DNA from: Lederbergia citrisecunda
GTDB taxonomy: Bacteria; Bacillota; Bacilli; Bacillales; Bacillaceae_C
Direction of reading: 5' to 3'
Assembly (NCBI RefSeq): GCF_018343695.1
Contig: NZ_JAGYPJ010000001.1
Location: 186,001-250,000, forward strand
Length of the DNA: 64,000 nt
The position numbers and the translations under genes were made by a program. The notes below the pieces were generated by a model that was not told where the DNA came from, searched no databases, and worked only from the letters and a program-made list of their open reading frames with translations. Below are positions 18,553 through 26,453 of this stretch, one piece after another; the stretch's first letter is position 1, and each line of letters begins with the position of its first letter.

Positions 18553-19497
18553 ATGGAACAGAAACTCAATCCTTCTATAGAAAAACGGATGGGAATAAAG
18601 CCTCGTAGAAAGAAAAAAATTACCTCTACTGATTGGGCGGGGTATATGTTTTCAGCTCCATTAGTAATTGGAGTTTTAATGTTTGCAATCTATCCAATGT
18701 TTGGAGCGCTTGTGTTAAGTTTTCAAAAATCAGCATCTACATTTGGCGGCGAATGGATAGGATTTTCCAATTATAAATTTGTACTTTCTGACTCGATTTT
18801 TTGGAAATCCCTATACAACACCGTTTATATGGGGTTTCTTGCGGTATTACTAGGAGTTTCTTTTTCTTTTATTCTAGCTACATTTATTCATAACATTCCG
18901 TGGCTTAGGTGGAGAAATTTTTTCAAAGGAGTCTATTTTCTTCCAAACGTTGTTTCTCTCGTTGCAACTAGTATTCTCTTTCAGTTTCTATTCAACCCTG
19001 GGAAGGAAGGGCTTTTGAACTTTGTTTTAAGTTGGGTAGGAATGGATCCTATTGGCTGGTTTACAAATCCAAGCTTCTCAAGATTTAGTATCGTCTTAAT
19101 GACCTTATGGGGAATGCTTGGATACAATACAATTATTTTTATCGCGGCATTGACAAGTGTTCCGAGAGATTTATATGAAGCGGCAGAGGTAGATGGGGCA
19201 AATTGGTTTAAGAAGTGGCTTTATATAACCGTTCCATATTTAAAACCAATCATTCTTTTTATGGTTATCATCAGTACGATTAGTGCGATGAAACGATTTA
19301 CAGATGTTTGGCTCATTGGTGGGACGGCTGGAAACCCTGCTGGTTCTCTAATGACAGTCGTTTTATATATTTATCGAAATGCTTTCCTTGCAAGTCAAAT
19401 GGGCATCGCAACTGCTGCTTCATATATATTATTTATGATTATTCTAGTATTAACAGTTCTCATGTTGCTATCAAACAGGAAGAGCAATCTTGATTAG
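18553..19497 (+). CDS. Carbohydrate ABC transporter permease (MalF-like, CUT1)
   Basis: A 314-residue membrane protein with about six TM helices. The ABC-coupling EAA loop is EAAEVDGANWFKKWLYITVP. A basic N-terminus (KPRRKKK) precedes the first helix (YMFSAPLVIGVLMFAIYP). It pairs with the next gene to form the membrane channel of a sugar importer. AGGGGTG sits 5 nt before the ATG at 18553; the GTG at 18550 is too close. No ATPase gene is nearby, so it probably uses a shared ATPase of the MsmX type. Confidence 0.9.
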   Translation: MEQKLNPSIEKRMGIKPRRKKKITSTDWAGYMFSAPLVIGVLMFAIYPMFGALVLSFQKSASTFGGEWIGFSNYKFVLSDSIFWKSLYNTVYMGFLAVLLGVSFSFILATFIHNIPWLRWRNFFKGVYFLPNVVSLVATSILFQFLFNPGKEGLLNFVLSWVGMDPIGWFTNPSFSRFSIVLMTLWGMLGYNTIIFIAALTSVPRDLYEAAEVDGANWFKKWLYITVPYLKPIILFMVIISTISAMKRFTDVWLIGGTAGNPAGSLMTVVLYIYRNAFLASQMGIATAASYILFMIILVLTVLMLLSNRKSNLD

Positions 19498-19509
19498 AGG
19501 GGGGATTAT

Positions 19510-20409
19510 ATGAGCAATCCAATGAGTATTTCAAATTTGAAACTGGAAGATCCAAAATCCTTCCAAGGTAAATCAATGAAAAAATCTAAGCTAGTAGGAA
19601 GCTTTACTCTTTTAGTTGTACTGTTATTAGGATCATTGATTATGATTATTCCTTTTGTCTGGATGTTGCTAACGAGTTTTGATTGGGCTGCAAGGTTAAA
19701 TATTCCTTTTCCACCACGGTTCTGGCCGAAGGATTTTTCTACGAGAACTTATGAACTCGCTTTCAAAAACATCCCAATGCTTAAATATATGATCAACTCT
19801 GGGATTATATCTATAGGAGTCATTTTTGTAAGCATGATGTCGGCGCTTTTATCCGGTTATGCCATCTCCAAATTAAGATTTAAAGGGTCGATGATTGTAC
19901 TCGTATTAGCGTTAAGTACAATGATGATTCCTTTTGAAATGACGATGATTCCACAATATTTGCTTTTTGCAAAAATAAAATTACTAGATACATATTGGGC
20001 ATTTTATTTACCCGCACTAAACTATGCTTTCGGGACATTTTTGGCAAAATCATTTATCGATCAGCTTCCATCTACATTAAGGGAGGCAGCAATTATTGAT
20101 GGCGCCGGAGAATTTAGAGTATTTTTCAAAGTGTATTTTCCTTTATGCATCCCCATAATCGCAACGATGACAATTCTTCAATTTTTAGGTGTATGGAATG
20201 ATTTACTCTGGCCATTATTGGCATTGAAAACACCAGATAAATATACCATTCAACTTGGTTTGGCGATGTTTACTTACAATAAGAATCAACCACTTCCGTC
20301 GATCATCATGGCAGCCACAACTGTCAGTTTAATTCCAGTCATTACATTATATTTATTTCTGCAGAGATATATTGTGGAGAGCATAGCGTTGTCAGGTATT
20401 AAGCAGTAA
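19510..20409 (+). CDS. Carbohydrate ABC transporter permease (MalG-like, CUT1)
   Basis: A 299-residue protein with six predicted TM helices and the EAA loop REAAIIDGAGEFRVFFKVYFP. MalG-type features are WMLLTSFDW after the first helix and a short C-terminus (SIALSGIKQ). It is 12 bp downstream of the partner permease and behind GAGGGGGG. Second channel subunit of the same importer. Confidence 0.9.
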   Translation: MSNPMSISNLKLEDPKSFQGKSMKKSKLVGSFTLLVVLLLGSLIMIIPFVWMLLTSFDWAARLNIPFPPRFWPKDFSTRTYELAFKNIPMLKYMINSGIISIGVIFVSMMSALLSGYAISKLRFKGSMIVLVLALSTMMIPFEMTMIPQYLLFAKIKLLDTYWAFYLPALNYAFGTFLAKSFIDQLPSTLREAAIIDGAGEFRVFFKVYFPLCIPIIATMTILQFLGVWNDLLWPLLALKTPDKYTIQLGLAMFTYNKNQPLPSIIMAATTVSLIPVITLYLFLQRYIVESIALSGIKQ

Positions 20410-20518
20410 AAAATCCCTAAAGCCGCTTCTATTTACCTTTTGGGAGGTGATGCTTATTTAGGAAAAGTTTAGATTGATTTGTTTCTCGTAAGGTATAAAT
20501 CCATATAGGGGGCTAACA

Positions 20519-21904
20519 ATGAAGAAATTTTTAGCGATGTTTAGTGGGCTTGTTCTTATTTTTACTTTAGTGGCATGCTCTTCTTCCTCCGGGGGTGGGG
20601 GGAAAAACGATAAACCGAAAAGTGATATTGAAGTCGTGTCGGATATAGAAGCTACGGTTCGAGTTTCCTTGGCTGGTTGGCAGTTGGAGGACGGGATTGA
20701 TCCAATTACAGGTATAGACAATGTTGGGTTTGATACTTTTGTAAAAGAAGAATTTAATCCTAGATTTCCGAATATTAAGCTAGAAGTATATCAAGTTCCT
20801 TGGGAAAATGCCCAAGCAAAACAAACAGCTATGTTGCAATCAGGTGATGTGGATGTTATTTATTCAGGAGGAGCGTTTGCGTCTCAATGGATGCAGCAAG
20901 GGCTCCTAAGAAGTATCGACGATTTAATAGGAAATGACTCTAGCTTTAAAGGCGATATTTATTTAAAAGGAATTTGGGAAAATTCCTATAGTACTGTTGC
21001 TTTTGATGGAAACACACGCTTCGGCCTTCCTGCAATTTTGGGAAAACGTGTGACGATCTATGACAAAAAGATGTTTGAAGAATGGGGTGTTGAGCCGTTA
21101 TCTGAGAACCCAACTCCTGAAGAAATTTTGGATAAAGCAAAACAGATGACAGGAAAAAATCCTGTTACCGGTGAGGAAAATTATGGCTTATGGTGGAGTG
21201 GGAATTCTCTTAATGCTTCAACTGTTGTAGCATTGACTCATGCTTTTGGAGCTGTAGGAGCTGTTGGTTCCTTGGGTGATCTTAAAAATATCGAGTGGAA
21301 ATTAAATGAACCCGAAATGGTTAAAGTATTGGAATGGATAAAAGAAGCAGCAAAATACCCTCCTGTTGAATTTGTAAATGGTCAAGGTCAAGAAAACTTT
21401 GGGATTGAAACGAACAATATTGCTATCGCTTTGGATCATTCAGGTGGGGCGACTATGGGTGAGTACCGCGCGAACAAAGATAAGGACTTATTAGACCGAT
21501 TTGTCCCAGTTCTTAACCTTGGTCCAAAAGGTGAAGGATGGATTGCAATGGATCCATTTGTAATGGCAAAGAACGCTAAAAACGTAGAAGCTTCTTGGGA
21601 AGTAATGAAGTTTCTATCAGGTTACGAAACGCAAAAATGGAATTATGAAAACTTCCAAGCTACGCCGACTCTAGCAGAAGCTGATTTTGTATTACCAGAA
21701 GATAAGTTTATCCAAAAAGCGATGGAAGTGGCAGCCGTTTCTCCTTCTGTAATGATGGATGAAGCTAATCCATTCTTTAGCAGTGAAATTACACCTGCAA
21801 TTAATGGATTTATCAGTCAGGCTGCCAATGACCAAGCTCCAGATATTCAAAAGTTTTTGGATGATTTACAAAAGCGTGCTGTAGATTGGTCTGCTAGACA
21901 ATAA
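20519..21904 (+). CDS. Sugar-binding lipoprotein of ABC importer (extracellular solute-binding family 1)
   Basis: A 461-residue protein. The N-terminus is a lipoprotein signal ending in a LVAC lipobox (Cys at about residue 20), then a Ser/Gly linker. The mature part has family-1 binding-protein features: SGDVDVIYSGGAFASQW, and a C-lobe with WEVMKFLSGYETQKWNYE. It is the third gene after two permeases, whereas in most CUT1 operons the binding protein comes first. The ligand is unknown; the neighbouring enzymes suggest a glycoside or a modified sugar. Confidence 0.9.
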   Translation: MKKFLAMFSGLVLIFTLVACSSSSGGGGKNDKPKSDIEVVSDIEATVRVSLAGWQLEDGIDPITGIDNVGFDTFVKEEFNPRFPNIKLEVYQVPWENAQAKQTAMLQSGDVDVIYSGGAFASQWMQQGLLRSIDDLIGNDSSFKGDIYLKGIWENSYSTVAFDGNTRFGLPAILGKRVTIYDKKMFEEWGVEPLSENPTPEEILDKAKQMTGKNPVTGEENYGLWWSGNSLNASTVVALTHAFGAVGAVGSLGDLKNIEWKLNEPEMVKVLEWIKEAAKYPPVEFVNGQGQENFGIETNNIAIALDHSGGATMGEYRANKDKDLLDRFVPVLNLGPKGEGWIAMDPFVMAKNAKNVEASWEVMKFLSGYETQKWNYENFQATPTLAEADFVLPEDKFIQKAMEVAAVSPSVMMDEANPFFSSEITPAINGFISQAANDQAPDIQKFLDDLQKRAVDWSARQ

Positions 21905-21928
21905 GACAATAAGACAATAAGACAATAA
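21897..21928 (+). repeat. Four direct copies of GACAATAA at a stop codon
   Basis: GACAATAA is repeated at 21897, 21905, 21913 and 21921. The first copy supplies the TAA stop of the binding protein. As 8 is not a multiple of three, the copies place TAA in all three frames. This is probably slipped-strand expansion. Confidence 0.9.
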
Positions 21929-21937
21929 GAGATTAAG

Positions 21938-21977
21938 AAAAGGAAGTCAACGCTGTGAGGACTTTCCTTTTCTTTTT
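21938..21977 (+). terminator. Terminator after the importer operon
   Basis: AAAAGGAAGTC (21938-21948) pairs with GACTTTCCTTTT (21960-21971) with one bulged base; the right arm runs into a T-rich tail. Confidence 0.82.
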
Positions 21978-22006
21978 GTTTTCATCATTAATTTACATCG
22001 AGTAAA

Positions 22007-22036
22007 TAGACATTACTATCTGAAAAGACATATAAT
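22007..22036 (+). promoter_or_regulatory. Sigma-A-like promoter for gene 22088
   Basis: TAGACA (22007-22012), an 18-bp spacer and a consensus TATAAT (22031-22036), 50 bp before the ATG. Confidence 0.6.
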
Positions 22037-22087
22037 ATATAGCATATCTACATAATTACTAGAATTTTGTAAAAAGGGGGGAAAACC

Positions 22088-22468
22088 ATGTCTATTGCTC
22101 GTATATTGACAGGACTATGGAAAAATAGTACGGAAACAAGTGATCGCGCAAAAGATCCACAATTGAAAACGCGTTATTATAAAATAAGTAAGCGAGTTTT
22201 ACTTGAAAAGATCCAATATGTAATAACTAATAAGCTGCCTGGTTGGAAAATTACACATTTAGATGCAGAACGCGGTGAAATGTTAATTGAAAAAAAAGCG
22301 ATGAGACAAAATCAAATCGTAGTTACCGTTCTTCAAGTCGAACCTCTTAGATGCAGTGTTGACATTGTATCAGCATACGAGGGAGTTGGAGATTTAGGCT
22401 TAAGCTATTTTACAGTCTTGAAATTTTTTGAAGTACTAAACAAAGAAGTTCCACCAGAAAGAAAGTAA
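22088..22468 (+). CDS. Small cytosolic protein, DUF1499-like
   Basis: A 126-residue soluble protein, with no signal or TM segment. The C-terminal half (VDIVSAYEGVGDLGLSYFTVLKFFEVLNKEV) has the pattern of DUF1499 proteins, in which a strand ending in a VDxxSxSxxGxxDLG-type motif is followed by an amphipathic helix. The resemblance was judged by eye. Function unknown. Ribosome site AAAGGGGGG. It has its own promoter and terminator, so it is monocistronic. Confidence 0.6.
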   Translation: MSIARILTGLWKNSTETSDRAKDPQLKTRYYKISKRVLLEKIQYVITNKLPGWKITHLDAERGEMLIEKKAMRQNQIVVTVLQVEPLRCSVDIVSAYEGVGDLGLSYFTVLKFFEVLNKEVPPERK

Positions 22469-22470
22469 TA

Positions 22471-22616
22471 AGAAAAGCGAAAGCGCCTGTTCATCGACGT
22501 ATAAACTTCAGGGACTTTGACTGAGATAAAGGAAACACGACGAGGAACGAGTCGATGTTGACTTACGCAAGCGAAAAGGACAATAAGTTTACTAGTCGAT
22601 AGGCGCTGTAGCTGAA
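22471..22616. repeat. Dispersed structured repeat, family A, copy 3
   Basis: Starts AAAAGCGAAAGCGCCTG and ends TAGTCGATAGGCGCTG. Relative to copy 1, the paired arms change together (CAAACTT/AAGTTTG to TAAACTT/AAGTTTA), as expected of a conserved secondary structure. It lies between the stop of gene 22088 and its terminator. Confidence 0.85.
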
Positions 22617-22620
22617 ATAG

Positions 22621-22657
22621 GACCAGTCCCCACTAATAGAGGGACTGGTCTTAATTT
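22621..22657 (+). terminator. Rho-independent terminator
   Basis: A perfect 10-bp stem GACCAGTCCC/GGGACTGGTC with a 10-nt loop, then TTAATTTTTTT. Strong. It follows repeat copy A3. The 220 bp after it, up to the RsbR-like gene, hold only A/T-rich sequence that presumably contains its promoter. Confidence 0.92.
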
Positions 22658-22880
22658 TTTTAGACAATAATTTATCATTTTGAAAATTAGTAGTAATTTC
22701 TTTGCAAAGTTCTTCCTCTAATCTAGTTAACTTACTTCACACTACCTCAACACACCAATTTATCATTATTTGAACATTTCTTTAAACTATCTTTAAAAAC
22801 CGAAATTATGATAATATTAAAAACATGATGAAAAAACTAAATGCTAAGTGAATCAATTCACCAAAAGGGGAAGTGATAAC

Positions 22881-23705
22881 GTGAACTATGCATATGATGC
22901 AAAGGCATTAAAGGATTATTTAGTTGAAAATCGTCAAGAATTTGAAGATAAGCTTTTAAGTGAAGCAGTAAATGTAAGGGATAAAATTGAATATATTCAT
23001 TTAATCGGCAATATAAATTTATTAGAAAATGCTCATCTACTTATTCTTTATGTTATTGAAGAAAGAGAGTCAGAAGTAATTGAATTCGCCAAAAAAGAAG
23101 GGGAAATATGGGCGAAATTTCAGTTAACATTGGCTTTCAAGTTAGAATGGCTCCACGCTATCAGAAGAACGTTATGGATGTTTTTACATAAGTTTGAAAT
23201 TAAAAACAATAGACAATCAAATACGGATAATTTTTATAATCTTGAAAGTAGAATTAACAACCAAATTGATCAATTCTTAAATTGTTTTTTTATTAGTTAT
23301 TCCGAATTCAAAGATTCTCTAATAGAGGAACAAAATAGAATCGTTGAGCATCTTTCGGTCCCCATTATTCCAGTGACGACCAAAACTTGTGTCCTCCCTC
23401 TAACTGGTCCCATTGATGCAAAAAGAGCCAGGGTTATTATGGAAAAGGTACTAACTGAAATTTCTTACTTAAAGATTCAAACATTAATCATTGATTTATC
23501 TGGGGTAGCTGAAATGGAACCAGATGTCATTGATCAATTGAAAAAAGTCATTGACGGTACAGTCATGATGGGATGTAAAGCAATAATTTCCGGACTTCGA
23601 CCTGAAGTAGTTAAAAATATGATTCTCTTAGGAATTACTTTTGAAAATCAAGCAAATATTGTTGCTTCATTGGAACAAGCGTTAAAAGATTATCTTTCAA
23701 GATAA
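22881..23705 (+). CDS. RsbR-type stressosome protein (STAS domain)
   Basis: A roughly 274-residue protein. The N-terminal half is an RsbR-type helical sensor domain (residues about 1-145); the C-terminal half is a STAS domain (IPVTTKTCVLPLTGPIDAKRA to the end). B. subtilis RsbR paralogues are phosphorylated by RsbT on two STAS Thr residues. Here the first site reads IDLSGVAEMEPD (Ser for Thr) and the second reads GLRPEVVKNMILLGI (Asn for Thr). It may therefore be a non-phosphorylatable or partly phosphorylatable variant. GTG at 22881 follows AGGGGAAGTGA; an upstream GTG at 22848 lacks a site. No RsbS/RsbT gene is adjacent. Confidence 0.8.
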   Translation: MNYAYDAKALKDYLVENRQEFEDKLLSEAVNVRDKIEYIHLIGNINLLENAHLLILYVIEERESEVIEFAKKEGEIWAKFQLTLAFKLEWLHAIRRTLWMFLHKFEIKNNRQSNTDNFYNLESRINNQIDQFLNCFFISYSEFKDSLIEEQNRIVEHLSVPIIPVTTKTCVLPLTGPIDAKRARVIMEKVLTEISYLKIQTLIIDLSGVAEMEPDVIDQLKKVIDGTVMMGCKAIISGLRPEVVKNMILLGITFENQANIVASLEQALKDYLSR

Positions 23706-23708
23706 ATG

Positions 23709-23731
23709 AAAAACCCCTTGAAAGGGGTTAT
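23709..23731. terminator. Bidirectional terminator between RsbR-like gene and queT
   Basis: AACCCC-TTGAAA-GGGGTT. On the minus strand the stem is followed by TTTTTC, so it fits best as the queT terminator. Confidence 0.75.
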
Positions 23732-23738
23732 CTCAACA

Positions 23739-24227
23739 TTATGAAAGTAGTTTATCAAAGTTGATCCTTTTATTGAGTGCCATAATTAACGGTGCACCGA
23801 TTGCCATCACAATAAATTCACTAATGGCTACTGTAAACCACGTAATCCAAAATGGGAAACCGAGAGCTAAATTAAGCTCGATGGCGATAAAAAACATCGT
23901 AAAAGAAAAAATGATCGTATTAAAAATCATTCTCATCCAAATACTTTTGATAAATTTACTTGAAAATATCGTTATAGATAGAGCGACAATTGATTGACCA
24001 ACTCCGAAGAAAAGATCATATAATCCCAGCTCCGAAAAAAATAAGTTTGCCAGAAGTACACCGACAACAATTCCAAAGAAATATTTCTTATTGAACACCA
24101 CTAGATGGTTAAACATCTCAGATAATCGAAACTGGATGTTTGTAAAACCGAATGGTTTAATCAAAAGAGTCACCACAATATAAAGTGCGGCAATAATCCC
24201 ATTGATTACAAGTGTTTTTGTTTTCAT
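23739..24227 (-). CDS. queT: QueT family queuosine-precursor transporter (ECF S component)
   Basis: A 162-residue integral membrane protein with about five TM helices. Family features include a basic NMKTKTLVINGIIAALYIV start, IQFRLSEMFNHLVVFNKKYFFG and GLYDLFFGVGQS. QueT is the substrate-binding subunit of an energy-coupling-factor transporter for a queuosine precursor such as preQ1. Start ATG 24227 with AAGGAG, which is part of the riboswitch tail; longer upstream frames run through the riboswitch and are rejected. The riboswitch in front fixes the function well. Confidence 0.92.
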   Translation of the reverse strand: MKTKTLVINGIIAALYIVVTLLIKPFGFTNIQFRLSEMFNHLVVFNKKYFFGIVVGVLLANLFFSELGLYDLFFGVGQSIVALSITIFSSKFIKSIWMRMIFNTIIFSFTMFFIAIELNLALGFPFWITWFTVAISEFIVMAIGAPLIMALNKRINFDKLLS

Positions 24228-24237
24228 ATTCAATTCT

Positions 24238-24278
24238 CTCCTTAGTTTTTTAACGTGGGATGGTCTCGAACCACGTCT
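24238..24278 (-). ncRNA. preQ1-I riboswitch controlling queT
   Basis: On the minus strand: P1 stem ACGTGG/CCACGT enclosing TTCGAGACCATC, then the A-rich tail TTAAAAAACTAAGGAG that docks in the P1 groove. This is the class I preQ1 aptamer layout. The last bases of the tail are the queT Shine-Dalgarno sequence, so control is probably translational: ligand binding hides the ribosome site. A second hairpin (TGTTGAA/TTCAACA) lies just upstream. Confidence 0.9.
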
Positions 24279-24466
24279 TGCTATTGTTGAAAAAAGTTCA
24301 ACATGCTCTCTATTATAACGAATGTAACGAAAAAGTGAAGAGCAAATTATGGAAATTGTTCTTATTAAGAATGGTAATATTGCTACCTTCAAACAGATTT
24401 GTCGATTGACAACTCATTTTTTTCCAAATACAATTAATGTTAACGTAAAAAACTTCATAGTTATAA

Positions 24467-24580
24467 CTCTTATAAAGAGAGGTAGAGGGACTGGCCCGTT
24501 GAAACCTCGGCAACCATTGAATTTTTTGAATTCAAACGGTGCCAATTCCAGCAGATTACTATAATCTGACAGATAAGAGA
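24467..24580 (+). ncRNA. SAM-I (S-box) riboswitch
   Basis: P1 arms CTCTTAT (24468-24474) and ATAAGAG (24573-24579) enclose the conserved S-box blocks: AGAGGTAGAGGGACTGGCCC, GAAACCTCGGCAACC, then GGTGCCAATTCCAGCAGA and the ATCTGACAGATAAGA 3' side. A terminator follows, so high SAM should stop transcription. It controls the small gene at 24678. Confidence 0.95.
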
Positions 24581-24604
24581 CCAATGCATAAACATATTAA
24601 AAGC

Positions 24605-24637
24605 AAAGGCCTCTTATTTATTTAAGAGGTCTTTTTC
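24605..24637 (+). terminator. Regulated terminator of the SAM-I riboswitch
   Basis: AAAGGCCTCTTA pairs with TAAGAGGTCTTT (one G-T pair) before a T-run. The left arm's CTCTTA repeats the P1 5' arm (CTCTTAT), so it can compete to pair with the P1 3' strand ATAAGAG as antiterminator. Confidence 0.88.
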
Positions 24638-24677
24638 TTGTGCTTAGGTAAATTTACGATCAAAGGGGATGAGTGGA

Positions 24678-24815
24678 ATGGCAGAAAAGGTTAAGGCAGA
24701 GAGTGATCAATTACAAGTAATTGTTGATTCGTTAAATAATATGCAATCTGGAGAATTACAAATTACCGTACAAGAAGGGAAAATCGTTAAAATTATTCGG
24801 ATTGAGAATTGGTGA
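24678..24815 (+). CDS. yezD: YezD-like small protein (DUF2292)
   Basis: A 45-residue protein starting MAEKVKAESDQLQVIV. The C-terminal half GELQITVQEGKIVKIIRIENW has the DUF2292 pattern in which a strand ending in VxDGKVxxIxxxEK is the conserved core. ATG at 24678 follows AAAGGGGATGA. It is the only gene between the SAM riboswitch and the next terminator, so it is the direct target of S-box control, pointing to a role in sulfur or methionine metabolism. The molecular function is unknown. Confidence 0.82.
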   Translation: MAEKVKAESDQLQVIVDSLNNMQSGELQITVQEGKIVKIIRIENW

Positions 24816-24847
24816 TTATGCATATTAGTGAACGCACTTCATATAAA

Positions 24848-24890
24848 AAAGCAAAAAACGTTTGGAAATTACGCCAAACTTTTTTGCTTT
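24848..24890. terminator. Bidirectional terminator between yezD and lipoprotein gene
   Basis: AAAGCAAAAAACGTTTGG pairs with CCAAACTTTTTTGCTTT around an 8-nt loop with one unpaired base. Poly-T lies on both exits, so it serves both convergent genes. Confidence 0.9.
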
Positions 24891-24927
24891 CATTTTTTAT
24901 AAAAACAATAATTGCGATGCAAAGTAT

Positions 24928-25317
24928 CTATCCTTCAACTAAAGCTAAATAATACTTTTCCTCATTATTGAACTCTACAATTAATATACCGCCTCGTTGT
25001 TTTGCCGAATAAATTTTAGCTCCTAACGGCAATTTATTTGCCATTCCATTTTCAAAGGGTGTTGTGGAAAAGTCTATAAATGACTTTTTGATCTCGCCGA
25101 TTAGCTCATTCCTCGTTAATTCTAATTCATTTACCCAATCAACATTCGTTGTATAAATGAGATCATCCCACTGAAAGATATCCGCCTTTTCGTCTTGTCG
25201 TAAAACTTCTTCGGCAGTAGGATTTCCTATAGTTACCACTTTTGTTTCTGAGCTTGTACAACCTGTTAAATAAAACAGTGACAGCATCAAAATGAAGCTG
25301 GAAATTATTTTATTCAT
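24928..25317 (-). CDS. Hypothetical lipoprotein
   Basis: A 129-residue protein with a lipoprotein signal (MNKIISSFILMLSLFYLTGC, lipobox LTGC). The mature part is soluble and mixed alpha/beta (ADIFQWDDLIYTTNVDWVNE, GGILIVEFNNEEKYYLAL). I do not recognise the family. ATG with GGAGGTG 7 nt upstream. It stands alone on the minus strand. Confidence 0.8.
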   Translation of the reverse strand: MNKIISSFILMLSLFYLTGCTSSETKVVTIGNPTAEEVLRQDEKADIFQWDDLIYTTNVDWVNELELTRNELIGEIKKSFIDFSTTPFENGMANKLPLGAKIYSAKQRGGILIVEFNNEEKYYLALVEG

Positions 25318-25387
25318 TTTTTAACACCTCCAATTAAACAGACGAATGGGTTTCGTTTAAGTTACTCATTTTCACGATATATTTCTG

Positions 25388-25489
25388 ATTCACGATGAAA
25401 CTGAAAAGAGTAAGAATTTTGTCGAGAATTCCATCTTAATTCACGATGAAATCGAAAAAAAATTCGAATTTTTCCTAAAATTTCACATC
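25388..25489. repeat. Two-unit 51-bp repeat remnant
   Basis: ATTCACGATGAAA starts at 25388 and again at 25439, exactly 51 bp apart. The units share GAAAA, then GAATTTT, and differ elsewhere. Period and A/T-rich TTGTC core resemble the larger arrays in this window, so it may be a decayed array. It lies directly upstream of an ECF-type promoter. Confidence 0.6.
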
Positions 25490-25517
25490 TATCTGTACAA
25501 AGAAAAATTATTAAAGT

Positions 25518-25546
25518 TGAAACAATTTAATTCTTCCATACGTGTA
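25518..25546 (+). promoter_or_regulatory. ECF-sigma-type promoter of the ABC/sigma operon
   Basis: TGAAAC (25518-25523), a 17-bp spacer and CGTGTA (25541-25546). TGAAAC followed 16-17 bp later by CGT is the usual form of autoregulated Bacillus ECF promoters. The operon it precedes encodes an ECF sigma factor, so autoregulation is likely. Confidence 0.6.
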
Positions 25547-25580
25547 AGGTTCAGAAAGGTATTTTTAGGGGGAAAAGGGA

Positions 25581-26453
25581 TTGTCTATAAAAATAGATGG
25601 ATTGCAAAAATCCTATCGTTCATTTCAAGCTTTAAAAAATATTGACCTACATATTGGTACAGGCTTATTCGGACTTCTTGGACCGAATGGGGCGGGGAAA
25701 TCGACTCTAATGAAGATTTTAAGTACGATTCTTCCTTTTGATAAAGGGAGCGTAACTATTTATGATCATCATCTTGTCAAAGAAGGAGATAAGGTTAGAC
25801 AACTGCTTGGGTATTTGCCGCAGCATTTTAACGTCCCAACACAATTTACGGGAAAGGAATTTCTTCATTATGTTGCTTCCATGAAAGGTGTAACAAATCA
25901 ACAGGAACGAAATTCGCAGGTTGAGAAGCTACTGGAAGAAGTTAACCTAGCCGCACAAGCAAATAAAAAAATTAAAGGTTACTCTGGTGGAATGAAAAGA
26001 CGTCTTGGAATTGCTCAGGCTCTCATTGGAAATCCGAAATTAATTATCCTTGATGAACCGACAGCAGGGCTGGACCCTTCGGAAAGGATTCGTTTTCGAA
26101 ATTTAATAGAAAAATTGAGTAAGGACCACTCTATTATATTATCAACACATATCATTAGTGATATTGAATCAAGTTGTGAAAATGTAGCAGTCATCAATCA
26201 TGGTGAGGTCCTTTTCAAAGGATCCACTGAAGCATTAGCTGAGAAGGCGATAAATGTAGTGTGGGAGTTAACGGTACCATTTTCCGAATATGATCAAGTG
26301 GAAAGAGAATACGTCATTATTTCCAGTCGAAAAGAAAAGGATCAGGTTGTTTTTCGAATCATTTCAAAAGAAAAACCACAAGGTGAAGTAAGCCCTATAC
26401 AACCAACAATAGAGGACGGTTATATGGCGGTCATAAACGGGGTGACGGCATGA
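25581..26453 (+). CDS. ABC transporter ATP-binding protein
   Basis: A 290-residue protein. Walker A GPNGAGKS near residue 37, signature YSGGMKRRL near 137, Walker B LIILDEPTAGLDPSER and the switch STHIISDIE are all present. After about residue 215 comes a C-terminal domain typical of drug/bacitracin-type exporters. TTG start behind AGGGGGAAAAGGGA. The next gene, a permease, overlaps by 4 bp. First gene of a six-gene operon. Confidence 0.92.
   Translation: MSIKIDGLQKSYRSFQALKNIDLHIGTGLFGLLGPNGAGKSTLMKILSTILPFDKGSVTIYDHHLVKEGDKVRQLLGYLPQHFNVPTQFTGKEFLHYVASMKGVTNQQERNSQVEKLLEEVNLAAQANKKIKGYSGGMKRRLGIAQALIGNPKLIILDEPTAGLDPSERIRFRNLIEKLSKDHSIILSTHIISDIESSCENVAVINHGEVLFKGSTEALAEKAINVVWELTVPFSEYDQVEREYVIISSRKEKDQVVFRIISKEKPQGEVSPIQPTIEDGYMAVINGVTA

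Noticed and set aside
24243-24392. Longer N-terminus for QueT (start at 24392)
   Set aside because: The extra region is the preQ1 riboswitch; the ATG at 24227 with the switch-controlled ribosome site is the real start.
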